The notes under the pieces were generated by a model. The model did no database searches. It was not told where the DNA came from and saw only the letters and a list, made by a program, of their open reading frames with translations. Shown here in pieces: positions 38,327 to 48,555 of a DNA stretch of 64,000 nt (its first letter is position 1; each line of letters opens with the position of its first letter). Position numbers and translations under genes: made by a program. This stretch comes from Dastarcus helophoroides (lineage: Eukaryota; Arthropoda; Insecta; Coleoptera; Bothrideridae): the NCBI GenBank assembly GCA_028583605.1, contig CM053326.1:29867431-29931430 (forward strand), read 5' to 3'.

Positions 38327-38814
38327 TGTTTTTTAATTTTATTTAACATTTCTTCGGCCCAGTTTGGAAATATTTAAATTTTTATTGTTTGTTGACAATA
38401 TTCTAAACATTTTTTGAAATATTTTATTTTTAAGAATTTCTTCCTCATTGGTCCCTTTCCATGTTATGCACTGCTGACGAGCTCAAATGAGAGCGAAACA
38501 TCGATGTCCAGTGCTAAAACCTTTTTATTTTTTATTTATTTTTTATATTTTATATTTTTATATTTTCATAATTTATTAAAAAAAACGAAATTTTTTTTCA
38601 TATCTAATTTTGGTATTGTATTTTTTATTCTTTCCTATTCTATGTAAAAAAACTAACCTCTTATTTTGTCAACTGTCACGAGGTGACGTTTTTAAATAAA
38701 TTTAAATATCAAGTAGTCATATTTCAAAAAATGTTTAGAATATTGTCAACAAACAATAAAAATTTAAATATTTCCAAACTGGGCCGAAGAAATGTTAAAT
38801 AAAATTAAAAAACA
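38327..38814. mobile_element. Hammerhead-ribozyme-bearing foldback element with perfect 96-bp inverted repeats
   Basis: Positions 38327-38422 and 38719-38814 are perfect reverse complements over 96 bp (for example TTCTTCGGCCCAGTTTGGAA and TTCCAAACTGGGCCGAAGAA). The 296-bp spacer holds a complete hammerhead motif at 38468-38514 followed by T-rich low-complexity sequence. No ORF with resemblance to known proteins is present and no TSD could be defined. It may be a non-autonomous PLE or retrozyme-like unit. Confidence 0.75.
38468..38514 (+). ncRNA. Type I hammerhead ribozyme, complete core and three paired stems
   Basis: Stem I GCACUG (38468-38473) pairs perfectly with CAGUGC (38509-38514). Core CUGACGA (38474-38480) follows. 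Stem II is GCUC (38481-38484) with GAGC (38491-38494), loop AAAUGA. GAA is 38495-38497. Stem III is ACAU (38498-38501) with AUGU (38504-38507). C38508 is the predicted cleavage nucleotide, preceded by GU. Every conserved hammerhead position is met and no extra nucleotide is needed. Chance occurrence of 14 pairs plus the core in this AT-rich context is very unlikely. Self-cleavage is inferred, not shown. Confidence 0.88.
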
Positions 38815-38994
38815 AAATTTTAAGAACAGTATTTCTACGAAATTTAGAAAAAAACAATTCTTGTAAATTTCGAGATTATGTCAAAATTTAAATGAAAATA
38901 AAAATGGTAAGAGAACTATTCTTAGAAACTGGGTTTTTCTCTCCAAATTCGATTTATTTTGAAAATTTCGATTTTTCTCACAAAATTTTTTAAG

Positions 38995-40135
38995 TGCCAG
39001 TGGAAAAGCCAGCATTCGCATTCGGATTCGCCTTCGCATTCGCGAATATTTCACTCCATATAAGAGAACAGAAAAGACATAACACCTGACCATTCTCATT
39101 CTAAGATCAATGTTGAGCTCATGTCCACATAAAATCTTTTTCATCCTTACAAAGGCAGCCCTAGCTTTGGTGGAACGGACTGGTCCTTGGTTATCTTCAA
39201 AAATTGAAATACAGAACTTGTCCCCTTAAACCAAGAAAGATTAAAAAACACAACAAACGTTGCTCTAACGCGTTTCGACAGCCAAGCTGTCATATTCAGG
39301 GAGATACTGTATCTCTCTGAAGATGACATCTTGGCTGTCAAAACGCGTTAGAGCAACGTTTGTTGTGTTTTTTAATCTTTCTTGGTTTCAGGGGACAAGT
39401 TCTGTATTTCAAGCCCTAGCTTGCTCAATTCTTGATTTTATTTCTATTGCGTTGTCCCAATTTTCGTTCAGAAGCTGTCCCAAATACTTTATTTCCTGTT
39501 CTCTTTCTAATTTATTTGGACCAATCCAGAGTTTCACTCGTGGGTTCGGTTTCTTACTCACAACCATGAATTTGGTTTTTTTAGTGTTAAGAGTAAGGCG
39601 ATACTGGCTACATGACCTGACTACTTGATTAAGGACGCTTTAAAGTTCCTCGACACTATCTGCAAGAAGAACAGAGTCGTCTGTATATCTAAGATTATTC
39701 GATGTTATGTCGTTTATTCTCACTCCCTCTCTGGTATTCCCTATGATTTCTTAAAATATTTTCTCCGAGTAGGTTGAACAGAAGCGGCGACAGAATGCAA
39801 CCTTGCCTTACTCCCCTTTTGATTGGAATACATTCAGTTAAACTGTTTTCTGCTCTCAGATTTGCTTTCTGTTGCCAGTAAAGGTTAGCAATGAAACGTT
39901 TATAATATACTTCTGTTGTTTTAATATTTCATTTTCTCATGTTTTACCCTGTCAAACGCCTTCTCGAAATCAATAAAGCACATGAATACGTCGCAATTCA
40001 CGTCTCTACATATTTGGGTCAAAACTTGAATACCCAACAATATTTCTCTTGTACCCAGGCCTTTACCGAATCCAAATTGTGTATTTTCGATATGTGTTTC
40101 TATCTTGGGGTATTGAATACGAAATTTCAATTTTA
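38995..40135 (-). pseudogene. Non-LTR retrotransposon RT fragment (RTE/Jockey-like), interrupted by foldback copy F6
   Basis: On the - strand: IENTQFGFGKGLGTREILLG, QICRDVNCDVFMCFIDFEKA followed by FDRVKHEKM (RT, with the catalytic Asp region FIDFEKAFD), then INDITSNNLRYTDDSVLLAD (YxDD as YTDD), RLTLNTKKTKFMVVSKKPN, LEREQEIKYLGQLLNENWDN, IEQARA. After the insertion it continues as MKKILCGHELNIDLRMRMVR and CYVFSVLLYGV. Frameshifts are present. Order and spacing match the RT and thumb regions of RTE-type ORF2 proteins. Confidence 0.75.
39168..39411. mobile_element. Foldback retroposon (copy F6) with 11-bp TSD, inserted in a non-LTR element
   Basis: AGCCCTAGCTT is repeated at 39157-39167 and 39412-39422. 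Between the copies lie the one-sided leader (GGTGGAACGGACTGGTCCTT) and two inverted arms of about 95 bp carrying ACACAACAAACGTTGCTCTA and its reverse complement. The two hammerhead-like cores are each mutated: CUGAAUA on the - strand arm, and AAAAC in place of GAAAC on the + strand arm. The interrupted coding frame of the host RT fragment confirms the boundaries. Confidence 0.8.
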
Positions 40136-40209
40136 TTTTCCAAATTAGAAAAAAAATAATTTTCGTTTGAAATTTTAGACTTTTAAAATCGATGTTAAAG
40201 AATATGGTA

Positions 40210-40655
40210 AATTATCCTTACTAATATATAATTACGACAGTATGTTTGCCCGTTTCTTTGTCCGCTTTTCATGACTCAATTACTGAACCGATTTTGATGA
40301 AAATTGGTAAAGACATTCCAAATGTTGAGGAATAGTTAGTAGGCTACTCTTTATCCCATACTTATCCACCATTATAAACTTTTTAAACGATGTAAACAGT
40401 CAAAGAGATAAGGGTGATCGTTATTTTGACAATGGCCTCTATTTTTAGGTCCTTGAAGTATTACCATAAAAGTGGGCATTTGTATAATCGATTTCAGTAA
40501 TATTACGTTATCGCCTTAAAATTTGAACCGAACATTAATTTCAAATTTCATTTAGAAATGTAAAATTGTCTTGTGCTTTTTATGCAGTTGTATTTCAGTT
40601 ATTTAATCAAGTTCGCTGACGAAGTCGCGGGTAACAACCAATCATTAAATAATGG
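40210..40655 (+). mobile_element. Helitron-like non-autonomous element (Lep1/MINE-like)
   Basis: Begins CCTTACTAATATATAATTAC, then TCAATTACTGAACCGATTTT and GATGAAAATTGGTA. It ends near GACGAAGTCGCGGGTAACAA. This start and end pattern is that of the Lep1-type miniature Helitrons I know from insects. The final CTRR is mutated here. An inverted relative lies at 49.4-49.8 kb. Confidence 0.55.
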
Positions 40656-40714
40656 TATACGTATACGGGATATACTTCTTCCGGGATTGGATCGTGTCAA
40701 AGAACTACTAAAAG

Positions 40715-40760
40715 TATTCGACGTTTCGCCCACCATCGTAGGGGGCTTCCTCAGGAACAC
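40715..40760 (-). ncRNA. Hammerhead-like motif, PLE copy C 3' terminus
   Basis: On the - strand: GUGUUC, CUGAGGA, A, GCCCCC...GUGGGC, GAAAC, GUC, GAAUAC. Stem I has six pairs including a G-U. Position 7 of the core differs (G instead of A), which the hammerhead core tolerates. Stem III would be only AC/GU, so any activity may need a dimer. That is known for minimal hammerheads of PLEs and retrozymes. Confidence 0.5.
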
Positions 40761-40945
40761 AGAAAAGAAACAATAAATAAAAAGGAGAAATATAAGGGAA
40801 TATGCAACAATGAAAGAATGAAAAGGCCAATTTCAAAACATCAGAGCATGGTAACTCAGTATGTCCACCATATCAGAGGCGAAACTCTTCTGAATTGAAA
40901 ATTGGTACAAAGGATAAGAAAGTTTAGGCAGAAGAGCACGGTAAC

Positions 40946-43144
40946 TCAGTATGTCCACCATACCAGAGGTGAAACGAGGAAAGAAAGAAAGGGAAACTTT
41001 ATATACCATTCGTCTGCGCGATCACTCCCAAAGATTTCCGATGGTTGGTTTCCAGATGGAGGAAAGCATGTAACCGTCGTCCCTGTTGATATCTTTGGGG
41101 AATTTTCGGATTTCAATAGCCTCGCGTATCTTTCTATTATAGTAATTGGGAATATTGGATATAATTGAAATATTATCAAAGAGAATCTTATGTCCGGTTT
41201 CATGGTGATGTTCCGCAATGGCTGACTGCGAAAATAAACCAGACCTAAGACATCTTTGGTGCTCGGATATTCGCATCTTAAATGATCGCCCCGTTTCTCC
41301 GATGTACACTGAACCACAAGAAAAGGAACCCTGTACACACCATTAGAACAAAAGGATGACATTTTATCTTTGGGAGATGGGAGGAGTTGTTGGATCTTTG
41401 AGGATGATAAAAAAATGGGTTTAATGTTGCGTCTTTTCAGTAATTTTCCGATTTGATCTGTTACTCTGTAAACATAAGGAAGAAAGGCTTTAGAAGAAAT
41501 TATTGAATTTTGTGAAGGACGAGGGGTAGGGTGAAGATGTCGTTTAATGACAGTTTCAATATCGTGCGATTTGTAACCATGGTTGTGGAGGTTGAAACGA
41601 ATTTTGTTCAACTCGTCTGAAAGATTTATCGGTTGTGAAATTGCTACAGCTCGTGAAACCATTGAATTTATGACAGAACGTTTTTGGGAAGGGTGATGAT
41701 GCGACTCTGCGTGCAAATAACGATTAGTATGGGAGGGCTTTCGATAAACGGAATGAGAAACGCGACCATTTGGTAAACGGTTGACCAGTACGTCAAGAAA
41801 AGGAAGAGAACCGTTATTTTCGATTTCCATAGTGAAGCTAATGGAAGAATGTAAACTGTTTAGGTGTTCCAAAAATATATTTAGTAAATCCTTGTCATGT
41901 GGCCATTCAATAAATGTGTCATCTACATAACAAAGCCAAACCTTGGGTTTTAAATCAGCAGTTTACAAAGCAGTGTTTTCAAAAGATTCCATGAAAATAT
42001 TTGCTACGACTGGCGATAAGGGGGAAGCCATTGTGGTGCCGGAGACTTGTTTATAGGAGCTGCCATTGAAAGAAAAATAAGTCGATGTGAGGCACATTTC
42101 AGTTAAATCAACTAGAAAATCTGCATTCTCATTGCCTGAAAATAATTGACGAATTATCATCATGGAATTGGAAACTGGAACATTAGTGAATAGTGAAGTG
42201 ACGTCAAAACTTACCAGTATGTCCTTGGGGTCTAGGGTTAATTCGGACAACAATTCGACAAAGTGTTTAGAATTTCGGACGTGTGATAATGTGTTTCCCG
42301 TATATGACTTGAGGATGTTAGATAAATATTTCGAGACATTGTAGCTAGGTGAATTTATCGTGCTGACAATGGGCCTAAAAGGAATATTGGGTTTGTGAAT
42401 TTTGGGGAGACCATAAAGACGAGGTGGTTTGGATTCTCTCGGAACAAGATGTCTGAGAGTGTCTGCGGACAAATTTGAGGATTTTAGCTTGGACTTGAGT
42501 TCGCGTTCAATTTTGCTTGTTGGGTCCCGAGGAAAAGGAATATAGGATCCGTCATTCAACAGAGCGTTAATTTTGAAGACATTCTCGGAATTATCCAAGA
42601 TGACAGTTGCATTACCTTTATCAGCTGAGAATATAGTGATTGAAGAATCTGTTTTTAGGGTTTTAAGAGCACATCTTTCTTCTCTAGAAATGTTGGACTT
42701 TGGTGGTTTGGCATGTTTTAGTATTTTTGTAGTTTGAAAACGAATAGGATCTGCTGCCTCCTTGGGGAGAGTTCTGATAGAAGACTCTACTGCACTGATT
42801 ATTTCCTCAGTTGGAATTTTTCTTGGGGCGACAGCAAAATTCATTCCTGTAGATAAAATGGTATGTTCGTTATCCGACAGTGGAGGGGAAGACAAATTGA
42901 CCGCCGTTTTTGAGACTAAACTATAAGTTTTGACCTTGGGACTTAAAGATTCGAATTTCTTCTTGTGTTTCAGATTTTCGAATTCAAAAGTATTTTCGGA
43001 CTGATTATAGGATATGGCGTCGAAATAATTCCAACATTCAACCGACAACCTACTCGATAGTTCCAGATAGAGCCCGAGCAATTGTCGAGAGATCGAAGCC
43101 AAATCGCGTTTAACCCTTTTGATCATATCCCCAACAAGAGACAA
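40946..43144 (-). pseudogene. PLE polyprotein: reverse transcriptase plus GIY-YIG endonuclease, one stop and one frameshift
   Basis: PLE RTs are related to telomerase RTs and are fused to a C-terminal GIY-YIG nuclease. From 43144 down: coiled N-terminus, then ITIFSADKGNATVILD, RLYGLPKIHKPNIPFRPIVS, VSFDVTSLFTNVPV (catalytic Asp), GTTMASPLSPVVANIFMESF. A TAA follows at 41963-41965. The same frame continues with KVWLCYVDDTFIEWP (catalytic YVDD) and VYRKPSHTNRYLHAESHHHP. At about 41,320 a small deletion shifts the frame. The nuclease continues in another frame as VYIGETGRSFKMRISEHQRC, then AEHHHETGHKI and REAIEIRKFPKDINRDDGY. Apart from these two lesions it is intact, which suggests recent activity. 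Confidence 0.88.
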
Positions 43145-43256
43145 ACCAGCTTTATGAAGAATGTTGAATAAAGAATGGGTTCTAAAGTTATCTTTAATTC
43201 TGAAAGATTTCTTAATTTTTCTTATATTTCCCCTTTTTTATATTGTTTCTTTTCTT

Positions 43257-43302
43257 TTTTCCTGAAGAAGCCCCCTACGATGGTGGGCGAAACGTCGAAC
43301 AC
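43257..43302 (+). ncRNA. Hammerhead-like motif, PLE copy C 5' terminus
   Basis: CUGAAGA (43262-43268), A, GCCCCC...GUGGGC, GAAAC, GUC, GAACA on the + strand. That is antisense to the RT, because the two termini are inverted. The 5' stem I strand is UUUUC, which pairs at only three positions. Confidence 0.4.
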
Positions 43303-43385
43303 TTTTAATAGTTTTTTGACACGGTCCAATCCCGGAACGAAGAAGTATATCCTGTACTGACTCTGGCCGTGGAAACCTTCGTTAT

Positions 43386-44570
43386 CAAATGGTTTATGTT
43401 TGTTTAGGTACATATTGCTGTTATTTTTCTAGTGGGTAAAGTTTTCTTCAGGAGTGGGCGATGTCCCCCATCTAGAGGGCTGATTTACTGTAATCATCTG
43501 TTAACACAAAAGCTAAGCACAACAATTTTTATTCAAAAAGTGGAGGATAAAAAGGACCTGGAATTGTAATAAATAAATTTATAACAATAACATGATCGTG
43601 CAATTTTATCCAAGGACTTTATGGACAGCGACAAATGTTAATTATGAATTGAATTATTGCAAAATCCTTATCCGGAATACTAATACAGCCAATTTGATAT
43701 ATTTTATGCAACAATTGCGCATTATTCAAATAAACAAAATGTACAGTTAGTCCGAGTGTTAACCAAATATGGTTAACAGTATTATTGTTTTATGAAGCTT
43801 CAACTATTTGGGTTACAGTTATTAGTCTTCACTATTCGTAAACACTCGAAACAAGGACGAAATCTCTCAAATGAAATGCATTCAATGTGCAAGTTTTTCT
43901 CAGCGTTCAGTCGAGCACGTCATTCAGTCATTCGGACGCTCCTAATGAAATAATTTATTCATCTGAAAAAGTCAAACTGAAATCATTGAATATTTACGTT
44001 TCTACGAAGAGTAGATGTCAGAGTCACAATGAAATCCATAATTTTAAATATAAAGCGGTTTTTTTGTGACGGTGATTATTAAATAACAGCGATACTATAA
44101 TTAAAAAATATCTACCATTAATAAGATAATATATCACGTAAGTTTTTGACCTCAGCATTATTTCGGTTGTCCACCTTACGTGTAATATGCCAAAGTTCTG
44201 ATCGACAGATTAAATTTTTCACGCTAGAGCGATCTGAAGGTTAATTATTACTATTATTACGAATGTCGTGTGATAGTTAAATATTTTATTTTTCCGAGCG
44301 TTGATGAATCAACTGCCCTTGCCCCTTGTTTACGTTTAATTGACATTTAATTCATAAGTGAACAATAGAGTATTTTCAATTTTAATTTGGGATAAAATTC
44401 ATTAAAAGTAAATTCGCAAATGAAATAATTGTTCTGTCCCTTGCTTGAGAGAAATATTGTTGAATTACCTCAACCAGCAGGGAAATTGTCATCTTGATTA
44501 GGAAAGGTGCAATATTTGGACAGGCTAATAAATTCAAAAGATGAATTAGTATGTAAGTAAACAAAATCAA
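43386..44570. other. No feature recognised
   Basis: AT-rich but not array-like DNA. I see no ORF above chance, no terminal repeats and no RNA gene. Confidence 0.35.
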
Positions 44571-45198
44571 TATACAGGGTGTCCCCGTTATAAATGCCTT
44601 AAATGAAACAGATGATAGAAAAAACAATTTTAAGCAAAAAGTTTCTTGTGAACATATATCTTAATAAAAAAGATACAAGGTGTTGAAATTTAAATTAAAA
44701 AAAAAAGTTTTTACTTTTTCACTTTCAAGTTTTCTAAGCTATTTACCAAATTTTTCACACATGGTGTGTGAATGAAGGACCATAAAATAAAATAAAACTA
44801 AGTTTCTATCTCAACCAGTGGTGGAGTTACAAGTAATCTGTGATATTATTGTAGGAAAAACCCGGTACACCACTAGAGAAATGAAATAAAATACCTGTTT
44901 TGGGTAAAGCATTTAATTTTGGATAAAAGTTATTTCTTGAGATTTTTTCGTATTTGCCTTTGGTTGCGTCATGTCGTTGGTTTTGGAAAAAAGATCACTC
45001 TCACTCGTACTTTCATTAGGGAAAGTCCCAAAAATTTAAATTCTGTCATAATTCTGACAAATATGAAAGAAGGTTAGGAGTGAACTTTATCCAAAACTGC
45101 TAATTCATTTCATTTTATCCAGTGTCGTAGCATCTTAAACTTACCCCTCTTTGTGTTAGTCGGCGATTATTTAAAGATCAGCATACATTCTTTGTATT

Positions 45199-48122
45199 CA
45201 GGCCCGCAACCAGGCGGGGCTAGGGGGCTGCAGCCCCCCTCCCCGAAATTTTTTGGCCTCACACTAGATAGAACTGAACTTTCCAGATGTGCGCCCTTTT
45301 TAAAAACCATTTTAAATGGATCATTTTGTTTTTGTACTAAAATGCAAGGATGTTTTATTTTTCAAATTTGGCGCCATTTCTTATTATTAGAGACCGGATT
45401 TTAAGCACAATCAAGTAAGGTAAAAAGGCGAGCAAAATGTTAAATTAGGCAGAAACGAAAAGTTTAAGAAGACACCAAAAAGATAAAATACTCTAAAAAA
45501 AAGGCATTAACAGGCCAAAACGCACAATTAACAAAAAAAAACATTTTGATATCTCAGTCGAAATTAAAAAAAAATAATAGATTTTAGGTTATACTCAGGA
45601 TATTCAGAAGAAGTATAATATTTTCAAATGAAGAAATTCTTAAAATTTCGAGTTCATTCTCGAATTTTCGCCCTAAATCTTGAAATTTTTACCTTAAACT
45701 CATTCGATTTTTTTCCAATATTTTGACATTTAAATCTGAGATTTCGTTTCCAGGAAAATTTAAGCTTTTCTTGAAATTTCTTTTTTTTAATTGAAATGTC
45801 GATCTTACGTTTTGAATTTTATTAAAATAATGTTGAATTTGTAAGTTTTTCAAGCTTAAACTCCCTATTTTGAAAAAAAATTCAAATTTTGGGAAGAACT
45901 AGAAATTTATACAAGCGATTTTTCGAGATTTAACACTAAATTTTGAGAAAAACTTGGATTTTGTAATAATAGTTTTACAGTTTTGGAATTTAAAAATTTA
46001 AATTTTAAATTCGGTTTTTGAATAAAGTTTTGAATGTTAGGCCCTTTACTAAAAAATCAAAATATCTTATAAGTCATTATTTTAGGAAGACATTTTTTAA
46101 TAAGTTATTTTTATGAATTTCTTTTATAATTTTTCTAACATGGCGATTGAACTTTAAAAAAATGTCGATTCTTTTATAAATTTCGAGTTTTACAGAAAAC
46201 TTGAGCATTTTTAAGTTGAAATATTTAGGAATTTTTTAATAACTTTAACCTATCAGCTTAATTCGAAATTTTTAAATTTTTCGTCATGAAGTTGATTTGT
46301 TTATATTTCGACAACGTTTACGAAAATTCGACTTTTTTCTCCAAAATTTGAATTCCAAGTGAAAACTTCCAAAAAAATATTGAAATTTCTATCTTAGTTA
46401 TCAAATTTCAATTTTAATTAAGAATTTATTGTACTTTTAATCACATTTCTATCTTAGTTACCAAAATTTCAACTTTAATTAAGAATTTATTGTACTTTTA
46501 ATCTCTTTTAAATTCATATTTTTAAAAAAACTTGAATTATAAAATGTTTAGAACTTTTAACCACGAGATTAAAAATGACAAGATTAAAGTCGAAATTTTG
46601 AAAAAAAAATGAGCTTAATGACTTTGGCTTATATTATATAGACATTGAATTTATAGAAAATCTCCTGGCCATTTTGAGAAAACACTAAAAGTTTCAGGAA
46701 ATATTAAAGTTTATTTTTTAAATTTTGTTTCAAGACAAAGTGAGTGTTATTAGTTTTTGTTAATAGATTTTATCTTTTGGAAATGAAAGATTATTTTTTA
46801 GAAAATTTTGACCTTCAAACCTTTTTTTTTCAAAAATTATCGCTTCTTTTTTCTTCGGATTTAGAGAGTAATTCTAAATGTCAACTTATTTCTAAAACTT
46901 CGAATTTAAAAAACTAAAAATTTTGAGTTCGAACAGGTCACATTAAAAATTAACATATCGTAATTTTGTTCGGAAATTCAAAATTTTTAAAAATGTTATT
47001 ATTTTCGAAAATGTTTAATAATGAATTCTGGTTATTTTTAAGTATAACCACGGTCGTAATTAAACTTTTTCTAGAACGAGTTTATCCACTCTAAATGTAG
47101 ACTTTTCTAGATATTTCAAATTAAAATTCCAAATTCAAAAAACCCAACATTAAGTTCAGAATTTCGATATCAGACATTTTTCACAAACATTTTGGCGAAA
47201 TTTTCAGGTTTCTAGAAAGAATTGATGTTTAATAAAATATTTGTGGGTTTGAAGTAAATACCAAGATTTTAAACTTTGAATTTTGAGAAAAAAAAGTTAA
47301 AGTATTAACATACTTCGCATTTAGCAAAAAATCTAATTCAAATTGAAAATTTCCAAAAAAGGTCGAAATTTTGAGATTAAAGGTAAAACTTACAAAAAAA
47401 AAACGATAAATAACTTTATAGCAAAAACTTTTTTTCGAAATTCGGAAGAATCAAATGCACTTCGACATTGCAAATTCAGATAGCAACAATAATTCCCAAA
47501 ATTGGCCAAAATAAAAAACATAACAATTCAAGTTGTTGCCAGTTAGAAAAAGAATTGGACGCTAAGGGGAAACTTGAACTTAAAAACATCTAATCTTCCA
47601 AAATTTAGAAAAAATATCCAAATTCTAAATGTTCGGGTGCAAACTTCAAATTTGAGATAAAAGTTAAAATTATGAATTTAATCGAAATTTGAAAAAAATT
47701 AAAAAAAAGAAGATTTTTCTCCAGCTGACTTCAAACTATGTCTTTAAATAGAGCACTTTCTATAGCCACTTTTCATACACAAGTGCAGATTATAGAAGAC
47801 AGTTCAAAGATAAATTTTAAGGAATATCTTTCGAGTAATTTTTCCATCTTACCCACACATCTGTTTTTATTTAGAAATTAAATTAAGATAAATAGGCAAC
47901 GTTGTTGTTAAATTACTTTTTCAGAATGTTAGAAGAATGCTAGAATGCTAGAAATGGTTTTAGTGTATTTTTATATTTTAGTATACTTGTATACAATAAT
48001 AATATTAATGGTAAAGTAGTATTGGACCGTGGCTTCTTAGCTCTAACCTAGACTTAAAGACTAGGTAGTTTTAGCAGAAGGATCGCAGCCCCCCTCGAAA
48101 AAAAATCCTGTTTACGGGCCTG
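45199..48122. mobile_element. hAT-like element carrying AT-rich array, TSD TTTGTATT
   Basis: The 2,924-bp element has termini CAGGCCCGCAACCAGG and CAGGCCCGTAAACAGG (reverse complement of right) and a perfect 8-bp TTTGTATT on both sides (45191-45198, 48123-48130). Next to the ends are GCTGCAGCCCCCC and CGCAGCCCCCCTCGAAA words. The interior (45,540-47,720) is array, T-rich at left and purine-rich at right. No transposase seen. Confidence 0.85.
45540..47720. repeat. AT-rich array inside the hAT-like element, with a local 60-bp tandem duplication
   Basis: Left part: ATTCTCGAATTTTCGCC-type words. Right part: AAAAAAGGTCGAAATTTTG-type words. A tandem duplication of about 60 bp lies at 46383-46503 (ATTTCTATCTTAGTTA repeated). 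Confidence 0.6.
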
Positions 48123-48555
48123 TTTGTATTCGAACAGTTCCTACGTAAAACATAAGGTAGTAAGTGCCAAAAAAATGTCAAAAAGAACTTCCTTCGAATT
48201 AACAGCTTTATCAAAAATTTTATTTTATTTCATTTTGTTTAGTGGCGTACTACTTTTTTTTTCAAAACAATATCACATATTACCCGCAACTCCGCCACTG
48301 GTTGAAATAGAAACTTAATTTTCTCTTATTTTATGATCCTTCATCTACACACCATGTGTGCAAAATTTAGTTTAAATAACTCTGAAAACTTGAAAATGAA
48401 ACAATAAAAACTTTTTTTTAATTCAAATTTTGACACCTTCTATCTTTTTTATTAAGAGTTTCCGGATACATGTTCGTAGGAAACTTTTTCCTTAAAATTA
48501 CTTTTTCCATCACCTGTTTCATTTGAGGTACTTAAAACCGGGGCACCCTGTACAG

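Larger units (their letters stand above)
40665..43385 (-). mobile_element. Penelope-like element, nearly full length (copy C)
   Basis: RT and GIY-YIG coding sequence on the - strand is enclosed by terminal repeats in inverted orientation: GGGATATACTTCTTCCGGGA at 40670 and its relative near 43340. The right end is longer (TGACTCTGGCCGTGGAAACC). Each terminus contains a hammerhead-like motif. The flanks (AATGGTATA against AATGGTTTA) hint at a mutated TSD. It appears to be the youngest PLE copy in the window, with one stop and one frameshift noted. Confidence 0.85.
44575..48550. mobile_element. Long-TIR DNA element with TA target duplication, split by a hAT-like element
   Basis: Ends CAGGGTGTCCCCGTTATAAA and CAGGGTGCCCCGGTTTTAAG (reverse complement of right) are flanked by TA. 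The similarity continues inward for about 300 bp (AAATGAAACAGATGAT against AAATGAAACAGGTGAT; ACACATGGTGTGTGAATGAA against ACACACCATGTGTGCAAA inverted). Without the nested element (45199-48122) and one TSD it would be about 1.04 kb, essentially a foldback MITE. A TA TSD fits Tc1/mariner-type mobilisation, but other classes are possible. Confidence 0.65.

Noticed and set aside
39323..39628. 101-codon + strand frame through the foldback element and non-LTR fragment
   Set aside because: It is antisense to RT sequence on the - strand and crosses a TSD-defined element boundary.
42162..42344. 60-codon + strand frame inside the PLE
   Set aside because: Antisense shadow of the PLE reverse transcriptase frame.
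46383..46503. Short regularly spaced repeats considered as a CRISPR array
   Set aside because: This is only a two-unit tandem duplication in eukaryotic AT-rich array DNA. There are no unique spacers and no cas genes.
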